A stretch of 64,000 nt of DNA, taken from the NCBI RefSeq assembly GCF_030580655.1, contig NZ_JAUQTB010000008.1:62001-126000 (forward strand), given 5' to 3'. The stretch comes from Paenibacillus lacisoli (lineage in GTDB: Bacteria > Bacillota > Bacilli > Paenibacillales > Paenibacillaceae). The notes beneath the pieces were generated by a model. It was not told the DNA's origin, made no database searches, and saw only the letters and a list, made by a program, of their open reading frames with translations. Every line of letters begins with the position of its first letter. Positions within the stretch are counted from its first letter, which is position 1. The translations under genes were made by a program, and so were the position numbers. Shown here piece after piece: positions 27,963 to 35,812 of the stretch.

Positions 27963-28892
27963 ATGGAAATCGTGGAACCAGCACAACCAGCACAACCAGC
28001 AGCACCCCGGCCCGTGAACAATCGGTCATCCGACCGAATTATGGAAATCGTGCTCTACGCAGTCGCGGTCGTGCTGCTGGTCATTCTGATTTACCCGCTA
28101 TACTTTATCATCATTGCTTCGTTCAGCGATCCGGCCTCCGTAGCCAACGGGCAGGTATGGCTGTTCCCCAGAGGCTTTACGCTGGCAGGTTATCAGGAGC
28201 TGCTGAAGCACTCCAACATCTGGATCGGGTACCGCAATACGATTCTGTATACTGTCGTCGGCACGGCAATCAGTCTGGTCGTCAATATTTCAGCGGCCTA
28301 TGCGCTGTCCAGAAGAGATCTGGTGGGACGCAAATATATCAATATCTTCTTTATCTTCACGATGTTCTTTAACGGCGGACTGATTCCTACTTTTCTGACG
28401 ATCAAAAGCTTTCACCTCTACGACACCTTCCTCGTAATGGTGCTGCCGTTCTCGGTTGCGGTGTATAACATCATCGTGGCGCGGACGTTCTTCCAGAACA
28501 GCCTTCCGGAGGATTTGTGGGAAGCGGCGCAGATCGATGGGTGCGGGAACCTGCGGTATTACGTCCGGGTCGTGCTGCCGCTCTCGAAGGCCGTCATCTC
28601 GGTGGTAGCCTTGTGGACGGCGGTGGGCTTGTGGAACTCCTATTTCAACGCGCTGATCTACCTGAAAGATCCGAAGCTGCATCCTCTGCAGCTCATCCTG
28701 CGCAATATTCTGATCACCAACCAGATGCAGTCCAGTATGGGCACGGGCGAAGCCGCTGCTGTAGCCTTACGCCTGGCCAACCTGATGCGCTACTCCGTCA
28801 TTATCATCGCCACCGTCCCGATTATGTGTATGTATCCGTTTGTGCAGAAGTATTTCAACCAGGGGGTGATGATCGGCGCCGTGAAGCAGTGA
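27963..28892 (+). CDS. YtcP-type sugar ABC transporter permease
   Basis: 309 aa, AGGAGGAAGG before ATG, 13 nt after the first permease. The N-terminus has a Pro/Ala repeat (EPAQPAQPAAPRP) before the first membrane helix. The EAA loop is WEAAQIDGCGNLRYY (about residue 190). MalG-like family, the second half of the import channel. The repeat may be a recent slippage feature of no functional consequence. Confidence 0.93.
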   Translation: MEIVEPAQPAQPAAPRPVNNRSSDRIMEIVLYAVAVVLLVILIYPLYFIIIASFSDPASVANGQVWLFPRGFTLAGYQELLKHSNIWIGYRNTILYTVVGTAISLVVNISAAYALSRRDLVGRKYINIFFIFTMFFNGGLIPTFLTIKSFHLYDTFLVMVLPFSVAVYNIIVARTFFQNSLPEDLWEAAQIDGCGNLRYYVRVVLPLSKAVISVVALWTAVGLWNSYFNALIYLKDPKLHPLQLILRNILITNQMQSSMGTGEAAAVALRLANLMRYSVIIIATVPIMCMYPFVQKYFNQGVMIGAVKQ

Positions 28893-28933
28893 GCGGGTAT
28901 CTTTCCAACAATGATCGAAGGGGGATTTCTTCC

Positions 28934-30553
28934 ATGGTGAATAAGAATACAAAGAGGGCGAAACGGTTCAAGCTTCTGATTTCGGTTGTCCTCATCTCCG
29001 CATTATTATTGGGTCTGGCCGGCTGCAGCAGCAGTTCAGAGAATGAGTCATCTTCTGAAAGCAATATCAATATGAATCAAGAGGGCCTGCCGATTGTGGG
29101 CGAACCGATTACGCTGAACGTCCTGACCGTCCGCTGGGGCAATATGGGGGATACGTTCAAGCAGAACCAATGGCTGCAGGAGCTGGAGAAGCAGACGAAT
29201 GTGAAGATCAATTGGCAGGTGATGTCCTCGAATGACTGGGGAGAGCAGAAGTCCATTATGCTGGCGAGCGGCACACTTCCTGATGTGATTCTGGGAGACA
29301 TCGTATTCTCCGATTCGGATATTGTGAACAACCTCTCTTTCTTCCGTCCGCTGGATGAATATATCGACCAGTACATGCCCAACCTCAAGGAAGCCATGGG
29401 CGAGACGCCTGAGATGAAGCGGATCAGCACCTTTCCGGACGGCAAAATCTATTCCCTGCCCAGCCGGCTGCCTTCCCGGCCCAAATCCTCCAATCAGCCG
29501 ATCATTAACCAAGCCTGGCTGGACCGCCTGGGGCTGAAGGCCCCGGACAATACCGAGGAGCTCTACAAGGTGTTCAAGGCATTCAAGGAACAGGACCCTA
29601 ACGGCAACGGCAAACAGGACGAAATTCCATACAGCGGATCAGGGGATATCGGTGTTGACCTCCTGAATCCCTTCGGGATTACGGATCTGAATGGCAACAG
29701 CATGATGGTCAAGGACGGCAAGCCGGTATTCTTCCCGGTTTCCGGGGAATACAAAGAAGCGATCAAGTGGGCGCATCAATTGTATGCGGAAGGGCTTATT
29801 GACCAGGAAATATTCACCCAGGACAACACGATGGTCACGGCGAAGCAGCAGAATCCGGACGCCGCCATTGTCGGGTTCTCTAATCAGTGGATCCCGGATG
29901 CGGTGTTTGGCAAATGGAAGGATGAATATATCGCGATCCCGCCGATTGCCGGACCGGACGGACAGCGCTACCAGCCAGGGGAGCCGGACGGCATGAGCCT
30001 GCGGCGCAACGAGCTGCTGATCACAACCTCCTGCAAATATCCTGAAGTGGTTGCCCGCTGGGCCGACCAGTTCTACACCAATGAAGCGAGTATTCAGAAT
30101 TTCTGGGGGGCGATCGGGACGGTCATCCAGAAGAATGACGATAATACGTACCAACTGATGAACCCGCCTGCCGGTACGAGCGCGGACGCCTGGTATTGGG
30201 AACAATCCCTGCGGGATTTTGGTCCGAAGTACGTAAAACCTGATTTTGAGAAAAACATTACTCTGGATAAGAACGTAGGTGACGGCCTGAAGCTTGTCAT
30301 CGACAAGTACGGAAGCGAGTATGTAACCACACCATTCCCGAACGTCATGTACAGCGCAGAAGAGTTCCAGGAGCTGCCTACCCTGACCACGGATATCGAC
30401 AGCTTCGTCAGAACGACCCGGGCCAAGTGGATCACCGAAGGGAATATCGACCAGGAGTGGAATGGCTATCTTAAGAAGCTTAACGATATGGGACTGGAGC
30501 GGCTGATTCAGATCCGCAGCGACGCCTATGACCGGTACACGAGCATTAAATAG
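28934..30553 (+). CDS. Extracellular sugar-binding lipoprotein of the ABC importer
   Basis: 539 aa from ATG 28934, which follows AAGGGGG; longer open sequence upstream is the permease in another frame. A lipoprotein signal peptide ends in LLGLAGC (Cys about 31), followed by a Ser/Glu-rich tether. The solute-binding fold includes DPNGNGKQDEIPYSG, a calcium-like loop common in LplA-type proteins. It would capture the sugar at the cell surface and hand it to the two permeases. Length is typical for the large LplA-type group. Confidence 0.92.
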   Translation: MVNKNTKRAKRFKLLISVVLISALLLGLAGCSSSSENESSSESNINMNQEGLPIVGEPITLNVLTVRWGNMGDTFKQNQWLQELEKQTNVKINWQVMSSNDWGEQKSIMLASGTLPDVILGDIVFSDSDIVNNLSFFRPLDEYIDQYMPNLKEAMGETPEMKRISTFPDGKIYSLPSRLPSRPKSSNQPIINQAWLDRLGLKAPDNTEELYKVFKAFKEQDPNGNGKQDEIPYSGSGDIGVDLLNPFGITDLNGNSMMVKDGKPVFFPVSGEYKEAIKWAHQLYAEGLIDQEIFTQDNTMVTAKQQNPDAAIVGFSNQWIPDAVFGKWKDEYIAIPPIAGPDGQRYQPGEPDGMSLRRNELLITTSCKYPEVVARWADQFYTNEASIQNFWGAIGTVIQKNDDNTYQLMNPPAGTSADAWYWEQSLRDFGPKYVKPDFEKNITLDKNVGDGLKLVIDKYGSEYVTTPFPNVMYSAEEFQELPTLTTDIDSFVRTTRAKWITEGNIDQEWNGYLKKLNDMGLERLIQIRSDAYDRYTSIK

Positions 30554-30568
30554 GGGAGGCCTTCGGCA

Positions 30569-31303
30569 ATGACGAAGATCAGGGTAACGGTATGGAATGA
30601 GTACCGGCATGAGAGGCGTAATGAGCAGGTGAAGAGTATCTATCCGAATGGGATTCACAGAGCGATCGCCGACCATCTGGAGAAGGTAGATGGCCTAGAG
30701 GTTACCACCGCTGTCCTGGACGAACCGGATCACGGATTGACCGAGGCAAGGCTCGCGAATACGGATGTGCTGCTGTGGTGGGGCCATATGGCGCATGGCG
30801 AGGTTCGCGACGATATTGTGGAGAAGGTGCGGCAGCGGGTGCTGGAGGGCATGGGTCTGATCGTCCTGCATTCGGGGCATGCCTCCAAAATCTTCAGCCG
30901 TCTGCTGGGAACGAATACGGGAATGCTGAAGTGGCGTGACGATGGAGAAGTTGAACGGCTGTGGGTGGTCGAACTGGGACATCCGATCGCCAGCGGGCTC
31001 GGTGAATATATCGAGATTCCGCAGGAAGAGATGTACGGGGAACGGTTCGAGATTCCTGCACCAGATGAGCTGGTATTCATCTCCTGGTTCGAAGGCGGTG
31101 AGGTGTTCCGCAGCGGCTGCTGCTACCGGCGCGGCCAGGGCAAGCTGTTTTACTTCCGTCCAGGTCATGAGATGTTCCCGGTGTACCATCAGCCTGAAAT
31201 TCTGCAGGTCATCACCAACAGTGTATTCTGGGCAGCGCCTGCCCAGGCGGCGAAGACGTCGTATGGGCGGGTGGCACCGATCGCCCCGGTTGTTCATCCC
31301 TGA
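30569..31303 (+). CDS. ThuA-like (trehalose utilisation) protein
   Basis: 244 aa, GGGGAGG before ATG. The class I amidotransferase-like fold is visible: [26 protein letters not shown] and [11 protein letters not shown]. ThuA of rhizobia works with the Gfo/Idh/MocA dehydrogenase ThuB on trehalose via a 3-keto sugar; here the next gene is such a dehydrogenase. The pair probably processes the imported sugar. The usual catalytic Cys of glutaminases is replaced, as expected for ThuA. The actual substrate is inferred only from context. Confidence 0.88.
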   Translation: MTKIRVTVWNEYRHERRNEQVKSIYPNGIHRAIADHLEKVDGLEVTTAVLDEPDHGLTEARLANTDVLLWWGHMAHGEVRDDIVEKVRQRVLEGMGLIVLHSGHASKIFSRLLGTNTGMLKWRDDGEVERLWVVELGHPIASGLGEYIEIPQEEMYGERFEIPAPDELVFISWFEGGEVFRSGCCYRRGQGKLFYFRPGHEMFPVYHQPEILQVITNSVFWAAPAQAAKTSYGRVAPIAPVVHP

Positions 31304-31342
31304 TCTTACGGATGCCGGTTATGAGAGAGGAGCATACAGAGC

Positions 31343-32392
31343 ATGAACCCGTTTCGTATTGGATTAATCGGTCTGGGAGGCATGGCTCAGGCGCATATCC
31401 GGTGGATGCTGGAGGAAGACAGCTTTCAGTTCGCGGCAGTCAGTGATGTCCATGGCGAAGCCATGGCTCAGGCGGGTGACCGGCTCGGTATTCCGGAGAG
31501 CAAGCGATATGCCGATTTTCAAGCGTTGATTGAAGATCCTGACGTCGATGCTGTCGTATCCGTGACACCCAACAACGTCCACGCCAATATAATCAGCTGC
31601 TGTCTACAGGCAGGGAAGCCGTTCTTGTCTGAAAAGCCGTTTACGTTGAACTTCGAGGAGGCAATCCCCCTGCTGGAGCTGTACGAGAAGCGTCCGGTTC
31701 CTGCAATGCTCGGCTTCAGCTACCGGTATACGCCTGCTTTCCGGTATGCCAGACAGCTGGTTAAGAGCGGCAGACTTGGCACAGTCCGGCATTTCTCGAT
31801 CCAGTATCTACAGGGATTTGGGGTGCCAAGTCGCCAGGTCCCTTATATGTGGCGGTACAACAAGGCAATTACCGGTACGGGAGCGCTCGGCGATCTCGGT
31901 TCCCATATGATCGATATGGCGCGGTTCCTGTTCGGAGAATTCGAGGAAGTGTCCGCACAACTGCAGACGATTGTACCGGAACGCCGTGATCCAGTGACAG
32001 GAGCGATGGCTGCCATCGAGGTTGATGACTTTGCCAGCTTCCAGGCCCGGATGACGGATGACATCATGGGCGTATTCCAGACGTCACGCAATGCTTTTGG
32101 TTCAGGCAACCAGCATGAGGTGTCCATCTACAGCGACCTGGGAGCAGTGCATGCAACGACGCTGGATCCGGACCGGCTGGTATGGATTAGAGAAGAAGAG
32201 GCAGGACAGATTTCCAGAGTGACCCTTGAAGTTCCCCAGGAGAGCAAGGTCAAGCAATATGCCGATTTCGCAGCCGTGTTAAGAGGAACTTCGCCGGATG
32301 GAGTTCCCGGATTTATGGACGGTTACCGTAATCAGGAGGTGCTGGACGCCATCGTCAGAGCTAACGAAACCAAGACTGTGATCCGGTTGTAG
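31343..32392 (+). CDS. Gfo/Idh/MocA-family oxidoreductase
   Basis: 349 aa, GAGAGGAG before ATG. A Rossmann fold begins with IGLIGLGGMAQAH, followed by the EKP motif SEKPFTLN (about 95) and the C-terminal domain with GALGDLGSHMIDMARF. These enzymes oxidise or reduce sugar hydroxyls with NAD(P). The operon with a ThuA-like protein suggests 3-keto sugar chemistry, acting as a ThuB-like dehydrogenase. A terminator follows at 32430. Confidence 0.9.
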   Translation: MNPFRIGLIGLGGMAQAHIRWMLEEDSFQFAAVSDVHGEAMAQAGDRLGIPESKRYADFQALIEDPDVDAVVSVTPNNVHANIISCCLQAGKPFLSEKPFTLNFEEAIPLLELYEKRPVPAMLGFSYRYTPAFRYARQLVKSGRLGTVRHFSIQYLQGFGVPSRQVPYMWRYNKAITGTGALGDLGSHMIDMARFLFGEFEEVSAQLQTIVPERRDPVTGAMAAIEVDDFASFQARMTDDIMGVFQTSRNAFGSGNQHEVSIYSDLGAVHATTLDPDRLVWIREEEAGQISRVTLEVPQESKVKQYADFAAVLRGTSPDGVPGFMDGYRNQEVLDAIVRANETKTVIRL

Positions 32393-32429
32393 GTGATGCC
32401 AGCAAGCAATCCCTCTAAGTAAAAAAAAG

Positions 32430-32476
32430 AGCTGAGCAATGTTCAGGAATTAACCCTGAGCTTCGCTCGGCTTTTT
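32430..32476 (+). terminator. Terminator of the sugar importer operon
   Basis: AGCTGAGC pairs with GCTCGGCT, with an inner CAGG/CCTG pair and a T run. Its layout resembles the hairpins at 34093 and 37213. Confidence 0.8.
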
Positions 32477-32512
32477 GTCATCATCTGCTTTATCTCTAAC
32501 ACGTTCACTTGT

Positions 32513-32716
32513 TTAAGGCTTAAAATGAACCACTGCACTGTACTGCAGCTTGTTGCGAACCGGATCAAAGACCGCCTGATGCTGAACCGAATGTACTTTG
32601 AGCAGCAGCGCTTTATTCATTTCAATTCGTTCCTCAATCGTTCTCTCCAATGCCTTAAGGTCATAGGCCTGGTGGAATTCCACTTTATCCTGAATCGTAT
32701 CTAATGTAATATTCAT
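32513..32716 (-). CDS. DUF2536 family protein (YrzA-like)
   Basis: 67 aa from ATG 32716, 8 nt after AGGAGG; the in-frame GTG at 32725 overlaps the ribosome site. The sequence DKVEFHQAYDLKALERTIEERI and the end YSAVVHFKP match the small DUF2536 family conserved in Bacillales, of unknown function. It is a soluble single-domain protein with a monocistronic look. Confidence 0.85.
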   Translation of the reverse strand: MNITLDTIQDKVEFHQAYDLKALERTIEERIEMNKALLLKVHSVQHQAVFDPVRNKLQYSAVVHFKP

Positions 32717-32898
32717 TGATTTCACCTCCTGCTTGCGATTCTATTGTAGTGGAATGAGGAGATACAATCCAGATCGATTTCTGAGTAGATACATAGACTC
32801 ATGTCATTAAGATAGGGCATACGCATCTTCCTCCATATGGTAATTATGTTAGGATATATTTAATATAAATAGTCAATCCAGAGGGGCAGAACAATTTG

Positions 32899-33237
32899 AT
32901 GTTTAATCGAAAGAAATCTGTATCCAGAGTTATTGTCTTCATTATCCTCCTTGGACTTGGATGGTATACCGTGCATCATGTAAAACAAGAACGAATTGTC
33001 GATAGAGCAGCCCAAATAGGAGAACAATATTTTAAAGAGAAGTATAACTATGATGTTATCTTTACAGACCATCAGATCCTGGGAGGTTGGGTATCCTCGG
33101 TTATTATTTTCGACGGACATTTGATAAATCGTGAAGGAGACACGGTACGGATAACCATTAACTACAAAACTGATCAGGTTCAGAGTGTCGGAGGAAAGTC
33201 ATATTTAATCTCTAAAGAATTGAGCGACGGATCCTAA
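32899..33237 (+). CDS. Small membrane-anchored protein, tandem paralogue 1
   Basis: 112 aa from ATG 32899 after GAGGGGC. One N-terminal membrane helix (VIVFIILLGLGWYTVHHV) precedes an outward domain with ERIVDRAAQIGEQYFKEKY, IFTDHQILGGWVSS and an ITINYKTDQVQSVGG segment. The next two genes encode the same layout. No known domain is recognised. Base use is AT-rich compared with flanking genes. Confidence 0.75.
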   Translation: MFNRKKSVSRVIVFIILLGLGWYTVHHVKQERIVDRAAQIGEQYFKEKYNYDVIFTDHQILGGWVSSVIIFDGHLINREGDTVRITINYKTDQVQSVGGKSYLISKELSDGS

Positions 33238-33264
33238 ATGGTCTTGTCTTAACTGGAGGTTTGT

Positions 33265-33636
33265 ATGGACCCTGAAATAAACCTGAACAAAAAGCGAATA
33301 AGAAATGGTTTGAGGATATCAGTTGTTCTAACAGCGGGCCTAATAGCAGGCCTCATAGGCTGGCTTTATAGGCATCATGCACAACAGGAGAGAATGATCT
33401 CCCGAGCAACGGAAGTGGCTCAATATTATATAAAGCAGAACTATCACTATGATATAGAATTCACAGACAGCCAGATTCTTGGCAAATGCGTTTCATCACA
33501 TATTGTTTTGTATGGGCATATTAAAGGGCGGGAAGATAAAAAGGTGAATGTAACCGTAAACTATGAAAATTACGAGATGATCGGGATAGGGGGATATGTT
33601 GATTTATTCCCGGGGGATAAAGACAAGTTCAAGTAG
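33265..33636 (+). CDS. Small membrane-anchored protein, tandem paralogue 2
   Basis: 123 aa, GGAGG before ATG. Same layout as its neighbours: a short basic start, one membrane helix (ISVVLTAGLIAGLIGWLY), then ISRATEVAQYYIKQNYHYDIEFTDSQILGK and a VNVTVNYENYEMIGIGG segment. It lies 27 nt after paralogue 1 and overlaps paralogue 3 by 41 nt. Function unknown. Confidence 0.75.
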   Translation: MDPEINLNKKRIRNGLRISVVLTAGLIAGLIGWLYRHHAQQERMISRATEVAQYYIKQNYHYDIEFTDSQILGKCVSSHIVLYGHIKGREDKKVNVTVNYENYEMIGIGGYVDLFPGDKDKFK

Positions 33637-33973
33637 ATCTAATAGATCCAAAAACGGATACAGACTTATCCTGCTCTTAAGTATTCTGGTCGCTGCTGCT
33701 GTCTGGTATGGATACCATTTTTATCATAGAGAACAAGCGATAGAGAGAGCAGTTGTAGTGGGTCAGGATTATTTTAAGCTGAAATATAAATGGGAAGTCG
33801 TATTTACGCGTCATCAATTTCTGGGCAAATTGGTCGCTCCCCATCTTATTCTTGATGGTCACTTAAAAGACAGAGATCAGGATCACGTTAGTATTACGAT
33901 AGACTATAAGACTTATAATGTGATAGGTGTAGGCGGAGATGATAGTCTCTATACCCCTGAAGACAGCAGATAG
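33596..33973 (+). CDS. Small membrane-anchored protein, tandem paralogue 3
   Basis: 125 aa. Membrane helix LILLLSILVAAAVWYGY, then IERAVVVGQDYFKLKYKWEVVFTRHQFLGK and ITIDYKTYNVIGVGGD, matching the other two copies. The start is unsure: ATG 33596 has AGGGGG only 2 nt upstream and makes a 41-nt overlap with the previous gene. A hairpin (AAGCG/CGCTT, 33984-33998) follows and may be a weak terminator. Confidence 0.7.
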   Translation: MLIYSRGIKTSSSRSNRSKNGYRLILLLSILVAAAVWYGYHFYHREQAIERAVVVGQDYFKLKYKWEVVFTRHQFLGKLVAPHLILDGHLKDRDQDHVSITIDYKTYNVIGVGGDDSLYTPEDSR

Positions 33974-34092
33974 GCCTGTCAATAAGCGAAAAACGCTTCT
34001 TCCCAAGATGATTGGAGGAAACGGATAGGGATCTAGAATTGTTGTTTTACATAATAAACAAGAACATGGTGTTCAACCACACCAACCAACAA

Positions 34093-34140
34093 AGAGCCGA
34101 ACAAAGTGCGGGCATCTAACCCTGCACGGCATTCGGCTCT
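34093..34140. terminator. Bidirectional terminator
   Basis: AGAGCCGA pairs with TCGGCTCT around an inner GCGGG/CCTGC-type stem. It lies between the plus-strand paralogues and the minus-strand gene ending at 34152. The rest of 33999-34092 shows nothing. Confidence 0.75.
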
Positions 34141-34151
34141 TTATGAACTCA

Positions 34152-34880
34152 TTACCCTATGGTGCTAAACTGCGGCTCGGTCCGCGCATAATAATAGGCT
34201 CTTACCTCGGCCACCCAGTTGGCGAATACTTCTCTCCACTGCACGGTCTCGAAAAACTCCTCCACCGACTGATTGTCAGAGTCCCATTCGATAAAGGTAT
34301 TCAGCGGCGAAATCCCGCCCTGCCAGACGCCGACGTTAACGTCGGTATCCTTCTCCCTGACGAGCAGGATCGGCAGCCCGAACTGAAAAGCCATGGACGG
34401 CTCGATCTGCAGAAACACCGAACCCTGCCAGGTCGGCGTGCTGCTGGTTGGCGGGCCGACATTCGTATCCAGCACCTGGATATAGAAGCGGCGGAAGTTG
34501 ACAGCCAGCATACCGTAGCTGGAGATCACCAGACGGCGGATATTGGTCAGGACGGTCTCCGGGTACTGTTCACTTTCGGGCAGGGTGCGGGGAAAGAGCA
34601 GTGCATTCTCGATCTCGGCAATCAGGCGGTTCTGGAACTGTCTCTGCAGATCGTTCAGGGTGCTTGCCGTACTGAAAAAAATTGGAATTCGGAACGCGCG
34701 GTCAATGCACTCCCGCAGGCTGGCCGACACTTTATCGTCGGGAATCGTCAGACCGCGTGCCGGACTCTGGCTGCTGATGCGTGCAGGCGCTGCAGGGAAC
34801 TCCTTAATGATGCTGACAGGAGGGATCTTCTTTAACGGGAAGCTTTGGGCCTTAGGTCTGGCTGCTTTGGGTTTAGTCAC
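34152..34880 (-). CDS. Unknown soluble protein
   Basis: 242 aa, GTG start with AAGGAG 8 nt upstream, which supports this strand over the long open frame on the other. The N-terminus is rich in Pro, Lys and Ala (about 1-45), probably disordered. The rest has ECIDRAFRIPIFFSTASTLNDLQRQF, FLQIEPSMAFQFGLPILLVREKD and VEEFFETVQWREVFANWVAEVRAYYY, which looks like a compact mixed alpha/beta domain. I do not recognise the family. It reads away from the TetR gene and is convergent with the paralogues. Confidence 0.75.
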   Translation of the reverse strand: MTKPKAARPKAQSFPLKKIPPVSIIKEFPAAPARISSQSPARGLTIPDDKVSASLRECIDRAFRIPIFFSTASTLNDLQRQFQNRLIAEIENALLFPRTLPESEQYPETVLTNIRRLVISSYGMLAVNFRRFYIQVLDTNVGPPTSSTPTWQGSVFLQIEPSMAFQFGLPILLVREKDTDVNVGVWQGGISPLNTFIEWDSDNQSVEEFFETVQWREVFANWVAEVRAYYYARTEPQFSTIG

Positions 34881-34971
34881 GGTATCTTCTCCTTCATTCT
34901 GAATTCACGTTACCCCAGTGTATGTGCATATGCCCAGTTGGTGATTAAATACCAATGCTTGCAGCTCTGGT

Positions 34972-35000
34972 TTGACAAACTTATAACCATGAACTACATT
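34972..35000 (+). promoter_or_regulatory. Promoter of the TetR gene
   Basis: TTGACA (34972-34977) and TACATT (34995-35000) are 17 bp apart. The operator follows 6 bp later. Confidence 0.8.
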
Positions 35001-35005
35001 AATAG

Positions 35006-35020
35006 TGAATGATTCATTCA
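35006..35020. promoter_or_regulatory. TetR operator, copy 1
   Basis: TGAATGATTCATTCA is a perfect 7+1+7 palindrome just downstream of the promoter and before the TetR gene, so autorepression is likely. Confidence 0.7.
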
Positions 35021-35040
35021 TTATTAGAGGAGCTTCCGAT

Positions 35041-35649
35041 ATGCAGGCCAAAAAAGATGAAGTCAAAAAGCAAATCGAAGCCGCCGCTCTACAGGTATTT
35101 TTCCGTAAAGGTTACCCGGATGCCAAAATGAGCGATATTGCGGATGAGATCGGAATTTCGGTCGGGAATATTTATACGTATTTCAAGAATAAAAAAGAGC
35201 TGTTCTACGCCGTCGTTCCGCCGTCCCTGGTGGACTACCTCAAGAATGTGCTGGTGGAGAGCATCCATTTCGATAACCAGACTTCTTTTGACGATGTGAA
35301 TGATACCGACAGATCGGCCATCGTGCAAGAGCAGATGAAGCTGCTGAACGAGTACAGCATGCAGATGGTTATTATTTTTGAGAGGAATAAAGGAACGGTC
35401 TACAGCACTGCCAAGAATGAGCTGATCGAGCTGATGATCGAGACCAAGAAGCCATATCTGAAACCGAGCTACAAAAGGTATGACATCGGCACCGAAGAGA
35501 ATATGATTCTGCTGAACATCATTGCTAACAGTATTATTGATACCATCCTGGATCTATTGAAGCGGGACATGAGCCCGGACAGCCGGATCCGGATTTTCGA
35601 AGCATTAAGTCTGTACAGACTGCATGGACTGAGAGGCTTAAATGAATAA
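35041..35649 (+). CDS. TetR-family transcriptional regulator
   Basis: 202 aa from ATG 35041, 8 nt after GAGGAG. The N-terminal helix-turn-helix reads FFRKGYPDAKMSDIADEIGISVGNIYTYFKNKKELF (about 20-55), typical of TetR. The rest is a ligand-binding helical domain without an obvious known family. It probably represses itself and the amidohydrolase gene downstream, since matching operators lie in front of both. The ligand is unknown, possibly the hydrolase substrate. Confidence 0.92.
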   Translation: MQAKKDEVKKQIEAAALQVFFRKGYPDAKMSDIADEIGISVGNIYTYFKNKKELFYAVVPPSLVDYLKNVLVESIHFDNQTSFDDVNDTDRSAIVQEQMKLLNEYSMQMVIIFERNKGTVYSTAKNELIELMIETKKPYLKPSYKRYDIGTEENMILLNIIANSIIDTILDLLKRDMSPDSRIRIFEALSLYRLHGLRGLNE

Positions 35650-35721
35650 CATCGAAGGTTCGTCCGTAGGTTAAGCCATAGTCCGAAGCAGGGGGTTATT
35701 CGTCCGTGTGATTTACGCATT

Positions 35722-35749
35722 TTTACAACAAGAACGGAACCCCTATTTT
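35722..35749 (+). promoter_or_regulatory. Possible promoter of the amidohydrolase gene
   Basis: TTTACA (35722-35727) and TATTTT (35744-35749), 16 bp apart, directly before the second operator copy. A moderate match only. Confidence 0.4.
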
Positions 35750-35762
35750 TTTAAACTAAAAA

Positions 35763-35777
35763 TGAATTGTTGGTTCA
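35763..35777. promoter_or_regulatory. TetR operator, copy 2
   Basis: TGAATTGTTGGTTCA has the same half-sites and 15-bp length as the copy at 35006 (TGAAT, five bases, then ATTCA or GTTCA). It lies between the putative promoter and the amidohydrolase start. Confidence 0.6.
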
Positions 35778-35812
35778 TTATTAATCGTACACCACAAACA
35801 GGGGGAAGAAGG

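Noticed and set aside
28517..28933. Extension of the lipoprotein into the permease gene
   Set aside because: It overlaps the YtcP-type permease in another frame. A lipoprotein signal peptide begins at 28934 with a good ribosome site.
29639..30676. Minus-strand open frame over the lipoprotein
   Set aside because: Antisense shadow; the plus-strand protein has a clear signal peptide and fold.
34143..34835. Plus-strand open frame opposite the unknown protein at 34152-34880
   Set aside because: The minus strand has AAGGAG 8 nt before GTG and protein-like composition; the plus strand has no ribosome site and an Arg/Leu-rich shadow look.
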